DNA of 8,869 nucleotides from Gemmatimonadota bacterium. GTDB lineage: Bacteria; ARS69. A program made the translations under genes and the position numbers. Numbering within the stretch: the stretch's first letter is position 1; each line of letters opens with the position of its first letter. Of this stretch, positions 6,419-8,869 are shown in pieces. Under the pieces are notes generated by a model that saw only the letters and a program-made list of their open reading frames with translations, was not told the origin of the DNA and did no database searches. The stretch spans positions 1 to 8,869 of the forward strand of contig JAGQIB010000165.1 of the NCBI GenBank assembly GCA_020431545.1. Reading direction: 5' to 3'.

Positions 6419-7901
6419 GCGACGCCTCCACGGCCCGCAGGACCTGCAACTGCTGCGCGACGCGCAGGAACCACTCCGCCTGCGTCGCGTAGAACGTGTT
6501 CGGGTAGCGGTCCACCGTCTCGCGATAGCGGGCGATCGCGTCGTCCGGTCGACCCTGCTTGCGCGCGAGATTCCCGAGCTGCAATCCGACCCAGCTCGCT
6601 TCCTCGTCGCCGAGCGACAGCCGCGACGCCTTCTCGTACCAGGACCGCGCCTCCGCGACCTGATCCGTGGCGGCCAGGCAGTCGGCGAGCAGCACCCACG
6701 CCGCGGCCCGTGATTCCTCGGGAGTGCCGCCCCGCCGCTCGAGATCGCGCAGGATCGCGAGGGCGGACTTCGCGTCCCCCTGGTCCCAGCGGGCGCGCGC
6801 GAGCAGCAGCGTCGCGTGGGCGGCGGCTTCGCCGTCGACCTGCTCGCGCGACTCCGAGAGCAGATCCGCGGCGAGCGCCGGGAATCCCGTCTGCAGCAAC
6901 ACGTCGCCGAGGCGGATCTTCTGGTAGGCGGTGGCCCGGGGGACGTCGATCGCGCGCGCCACCGTGGAGGCGCCCTCGGAGTCGCCGCGCCGGAGCCGGA
7001 GCTCGGCGAGGTGAACCGAGTCGGCGACCGCGGTCGTGGAGTCGTGCCCGGGCGACTGCAGCGAGGACACGAGCGCGCGCTCGGCCTCGCCGTAGAGCCC
7101 GCGGCGCATCAGCAGGAACGCGAGCGAGCGACGGTACTTCGCGCGCTCTTCCTCGTCCTCGGCGTAGTTCAACGCCTCGACGTTCGACTGCAGCACCCGG
7201 ATCCAGCCCAGGAGCTCCGAGAAGTCGGAGTCGTCTTCCGCCGTGGGCGCCACGGCGGACGGCGTCTCGAAGATCGTGGCGATCTGCTCGGCCGTCGCCA
7301 CCGGATCGGGGGCCGGCGATGCCTCCTCCGGGAGCGGCTGAGTCTTCGCGTGCTTCGCGTTCTTCGCGGGCGACGTCGTCTTCGGGTGGGCGGCCGCGAC
7401 CTCGCGGACCGGAGGCGATGTGACCTTCGGTTCGGGGCGCACCGCCGCCGGAACGTCGGCGATCTGCGGCCCGTCGCCGGCGGCGTCCGACGCGGCGTCC
7501 ACCGAAGCGGCGTCGCCTTCGTCCGCCCGCAGGTCGACGACCACGCGATCGGGATTCGTGAGCGCGAAAGCCTTCGCGGAGACGCGCTGCGACCCGCCGG
7601 TCATCCGGGCGACGAGGCCCGCGTTGCCGGGGCGGAACGTGATCTCCTGAACGGCGCCGTCGCGGATCGTGCGGTCGGACGGAATCTCGGTCGTGTCCGC
7701 GCTCAGGAGATGAAGCTCGATCCCGTTCTCCTGCGGCAACTCGACCGCGAGGAACTCCACGGGCCGGTCCATCTGGAACACCACGCGCGTCGCCCCCTTG
7801 GGCGTGCGGCCGGCGCGGGTGTCGATCAGTCGGGCCGGGTCCTCGGCGTGCGCGGGAAGCGCGAACAGCAGAAGAGCCAGCGCGGCCATCGATCGGAACA
7901 T
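6411..7901 (-). CDS. Exported AMIN-domain plus TPR-like repeat protein at the head of the flagellar operon
   Basis: This is a 496-aa protein. Residues 1-19 form a signal peptide (positive start, hydrophobic ALALLLFAL, cleavage likely after AHA, before E20). Residues about 37-125 look like an AMIN domain, with alternating beta strands ending in the typical NPDRVVVDL (116-124). AMIN domains occur in periplasmic amidases and secretins and bind the cell wall. Residues about 126-225 are an Ala/Pro/acidic linker. Residues about 250-485 are helical repeats of TPR type, e.g. the Ala/Gly/Leu pattern of AFLLMRRGLYGEAERAL and the ending DDAIARYRETVDRYPNTFYA. The start is ATG 7901-7899, with AGGAGG 9 nt upstream; a longer frame would bury the signal peptide. 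A periplasmic motor-scaffold or assembly role is inferred from context only. Confidence 0.85.
   Translation of the reverse strand: MFRSMAALALLLFALPAHAEDPARLIDTRAGRTPKGATRVVFQMDRPVEFLAVELPQENGIELHLLSADTTEIPSDRTIRDGAVQEITFRPGNAGLVARMTGGSQRVSAKAFALTNPDRVVVDLRADEGDAASVDAASDAAGDGPQIADVPAAVRPEPKVTSPPVREVAAAHPKTTSPAKNAKHAKTQPLPEEASPAPDPVATAEQIATIFETPSAVAPTAEDDSDFSELLGWIRVLQSNVEALNYAEDEEERAKYRRSLAFLLMRRGLYGEAERALVSSLQSPGHDSTTAVADSVHLAELRLRRGDSEGASTVARAIDVPRATAYQKIRLGDVLLQTGFPALAADLLSESREQVDGEAAAHATLLLARARWDQGDAKSALAILRDLERRGGTPEESRAAAWVLLADCLAATDQVAEARSWYEKASRLSLGDEEASWVGLQLGNLARKQGRPDDAIARYRETVDRYPNTFYATQAEWFLRVAQQLQVLRAVEASRG
7344..7370 (-). repeat. Three tandem copies of a 9-bp unit inside the linker of the AMIN/TPR gene
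   Basis: On the plus strand the units read CTTCGCGTG, CTTCGCGTT and CTTCGCGGG (7344-7352, 7353-7361, 7362-7370), sharing the first seven bases. In the minus-strand gene they encode PAK-NAK-HAK in the low-complexity linker (residues 178-186), so the repeat keeps frame. It may be slippage expansion or a fragment of a dispersed repeat family. Confidence 0.7.
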
Positions 7902-7955
7902 CGGAACTCGCCTCCTCGCGGCAACGGAACGGGTCGCACGTCGAGGCGAGCACAC

Positions 7956-7971
7956 TGCAAAGGTGGGGCCA
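7956..7971 (-). promoter_or_regulatory. Sigma-54 (RpoN) -24/-12 promoter for the flagellar operon
   Basis: The minus strand reads TGGCCCCACCTTTGCA. It has GG (7970-7969) and GC (7958-7957) exactly 10 nt apart, and it matches the sigma-54 consensus TGGCAC-N5-TTGCW at all but one or two consensus bases. With the C of GC as -12, transcription should begin near 7945. That leaves a leader of about 44 nt before ATG 7901, with AGGAGG inside it. It is the only strong candidate between the upstream regulator and the ten-gene run, and both neighbouring regulators belong to the sigma-54 activator family. Confidence 0.8.
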
Positions 7972-7975
7972 CAAT

Positions 7976-8020
7976 CGGCAAAATCAGCCGAGGGCGGCGG
8001 AAAGGCGGCAAATCAGGCCG
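7976..8020. promoter_or_regulatory. Two CGGC-N7-GCCG dyads, candidate activator sites
   Basis: CGGCAAAATCAGCCG (7976-7990) and CGGCAAATCAGGCCG (8006-8020) are near-copies of each other. Each is a short dyad with 7 central bases, and they sit 30 bp apart (about three helical turns). The nearer copy ends 5 bp upstream of the -24 element. The arrangement suggests binding by a dimeric regulator. The arms and spacing resemble the Caulobacter FlbD ftr element as I remember it, but this is from memory and unverified. Confidence 0.45.
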
Positions 8021-8057
8021 GAAGCGGGGACCTGCGCGCCCGCGGGGCGGCGGCGAT

Positions 8058-8078
8058 CCCGCCCGGCGGACGGGCGGG
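8058..8078 (-). terminator. G+C hairpin after the upstream regulator gene, possible terminator or attenuator
   Basis: CCCGCCCG (8058-8065) and CGGGCGGG (8071-8078) form a perfect 8-bp stem around a 5-nt loop, starting 18 nt after the regulator stop codon (8098-8096). No run of U follows on the minus strand, so it is not a standard intrinsic terminator. It could slow or end read-through, protect a 3' end, or be a chance result of high G+C. Confidence 0.4.
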
Positions 8079-8095
8079 GAACGACCGCCGGGTGG

Positions 8096-8869
8096 TCAGG
8101 ATCTGGCCAATGTGGCAGGAATCTGGCCACGTCTGGTCGGATTCTCGCCGCCCTCGGCGTCGGCGGCCTGGAGCTTGTCCCGGAGCGTCTGGCGGGAGAT
8201 GCCGAGCGCGCGGGCGGCCTTCGACTTGTTGCCGTCGAAGTGCTCCACGGTCCGGCGAATGTAGTCGAGCTCGACCTCCCGGAGCGGCCGCGGTTCGAAG
8301 TCCGCCACGTCGTCGGGAAGTGCCGCCGGCGTGGCCTTCCTCGACGACACTTCGAGCGGCAGATGGCTGCCGAGGATCACGTCGGAGGACTCGAGCAGGA
8401 TCGCGCGCTCGATGACGTTCTTGAGCTCGCGCACGTTGCCGGGCCAGTGGTAGCCGCGGAGCAGCTCGCGCGCCTCCGGCGAAAAGCCGCGGACGGCGCG
8501 CCCGAGCTCGCGATTGAACGTCTGCACGAAGAAGCTCGCCAGGATCGGCACGTCCTCGGGGCGCTCCCGCAGCGGCGGGATGTCGATCGGCACGACGTTC
8601 AGACGGAAGAACAGATCCTCGCGGAACCGCCCTTCCTGTGCCTCGCGCTTGAGGTCGCGGTTCGTCGCGGCCACGATGCGCAGCCCGACCTCGATGTCCT
8701 GGATGCCGCCGATGCGGCGGAAGGTCTTGGTCTCGAGAACGCGGAGCAGTCGGGCCTGGAGGCCGAGCGGCATCTCCCCGATCTCGTCGAGGAACAGCGT
8801 GCCGCCGTTCGCGATCTCCAGCAGGCCGCGCTTGCGGTCCCGCGCATCCGTGAACGCGCCCTTCTCGTG
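8096..8869 (-). CDS. Sigma-54 enhancer-binding protein, C-terminal 257 aa (5' end outside the window)
   Basis: This is the AAA+ and DNA-binding part of an NtrC-family activator. The window begins within the sigma-54 contact loop: HEKGAFTDA, where the usual GAFTGA is GAFTDA. Then come Walker B TLFLDEIGE, sensor I AATNRDL, the arginine-finger segment GRFREDLFFRLNV and WPGNVRELKN. A variable linker leads to a Fis-type helix-turn-helix near the C-terminus (NKSKAARALGISRQTLRDKL). The frame is open to the right edge, so the Walker A site and any receiver or sensor domain are not seen. The internal ATG at 8773 is not a plausible start because conserved sequence continues upstream of it. It lies 194 bp before the flagellar operon and is separated from it by its own sigma-54 promoter. 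It may regulate that operon or another set of genes. Confidence 0.93.
   Translation of the reverse strand, partial: HEKGAFTDARDRKRGLLEIANGGTLFLDEIGEMPLGLQARLLRVLETKTFRRIGGIQDIEVGLRIVAATNRDLKREAQEGRFREDLFFRLNVVPIDIPPLRERPEDVPILASFFVQTFNRELGRAVRGFSPEARELLRGYHWPGNVRELKNVIERAILLESSDVILGSHLPLEVSSRKATPAALPDDVADFEPRPLREVELDYIRRTVEHFDGNKSKAARALGISRQTLRDKLQAADAEGGENPTRRGQIPATLARS
8101..8129. repeat. Direct repeat ATCTGGCCA, possible upstream enhancer site
   Basis: ATCTGGCCA occurs at 8101-8109 and again at 8121-8129, 20 bp apart, each containing the palindrome TGGCCA and each preceded by AGGA or AGG. The pair lies in the last codons of the upstream regulator gene. Relative to the predicted start near 7945 the copies are centred at about -160 and -180, a usual distance for sigma-54 enhancer sites. 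Chance similarity within coding sequence is possible. Confidence 0.35.

Noticed and set aside
7902..7955. Longer N-terminus for the AMIN/TPR protein starting at 7955
   Set aside because: It would place an Arg-rich stretch before a clear signal peptide and would begin upstream of the ribosome site AGGAGG; it also overlaps the predicted promoter.
6373..7974. Minus-strand 533-codon frame overlapping the AMIN/TPR gene
   Set aside because: Its translation is almost entirely Arg, Ala, Gly and Pro. The alternative frame has a signal peptide, a domain and a ribosome site.
8110..8129. Additional GG-N10-GC matches near the activator stop (both strands)
   Set aside because: Bases around the dinucleotides fit the sigma-54 consensus poorly. 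The plus-strand one faces no gene, and they arise from the TGGCCA repeat.
8096..8773. Activator gene starting at the internal ATG 8773
   Set aside because: Conserved AAA+ sequence (GAFTDA, Walker B) continues in frame upstream to the window edge, so the true start is outside.
1..8869. CRISPR arrays, tRNA/rRNA genes, insertion sequences or prophage features
   Set aside because: No regularly spaced long repeats, no tRNA-like cloverleaf sequence, no transposase or phage-like protein, and no break in the flagellar gene order were seen.

Overview
The window is a high-GC (roughly two-thirds G+C by eye) stretch of a flagellated, Gram-negative-type bacterium that uses sigma-54 for flagellar control. 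Evidence for this is a FliF/FliG/FliE/FlgB/FlgC set, two sigma-54 enhancer-binding proteins, a GG-N10-GC promoter, and an exported AMIN-domain protein. All genes lie on the minus strand. The arrangement (flgB-flgC-fliE-fliF-fliG-fliH behind a flagellar kinase/regulator pair) fits a deep-branching high-GC lineage such as Myxococcota or another former deltaproteobacterial group, or an FCB-type candidate phylum. The sequence alone does not fix the taxon.

Layout in the direction of transcription (right to left). 8869-8096: C-terminal part of a sigma-54 enhancer-binding protein, cut by the window edge. 8095-7902: a 194-bp intergenic region with a strong G+C hairpin, two CGGC-N7-GCCG dyads 30 bp apart, and a convincing sigma-54 promoter (GG-N10-GC, 7971-7956) about 45 nt before the next start codon. 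7901-6411: a secreted AMIN plus TPR-like repeat protein. 6418-5939: a small coiled-coil protein, possibly FlgN-like. 5942-5142: a soluble histidine kinase with no visible sensor domain. 5145-3829: its sigma-54 response regulator (FlrC/FleR/FlbD/FlgR type). Then flgB (3832-3407), flgC (3391-2879), fliE (2868-2572), fliF (2556-1063), fliG (1066-47) and the first 19 codons of a probable fliH (57-1).

The ten genes from the AMIN/TPR protein to fliH look like one transcription unit. Every junction is an overlap of 4-11 nt or a gap of 10-15 nt, and nearly all starts have clear Shine-Dalgarno sequences. The products cover the proximal rod (FlgB, FlgC), the rod-MS ring junction (FliE), the MS ring (FliF), the rotor/switch (FliG) and the export-ATPase regulator (FliH). 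The same unit encodes a two-component system of the kind that activates sigma-54 flagellar genes. If the in-operon regulator acts on the sigma-54 promoter at the head of its own operon, this is a positive feedback loop that couples basal-body building to later gene expression. That wiring is inference. No CRISPR, tRNA, rRNA, insertion sequence or prophage feature was seen.
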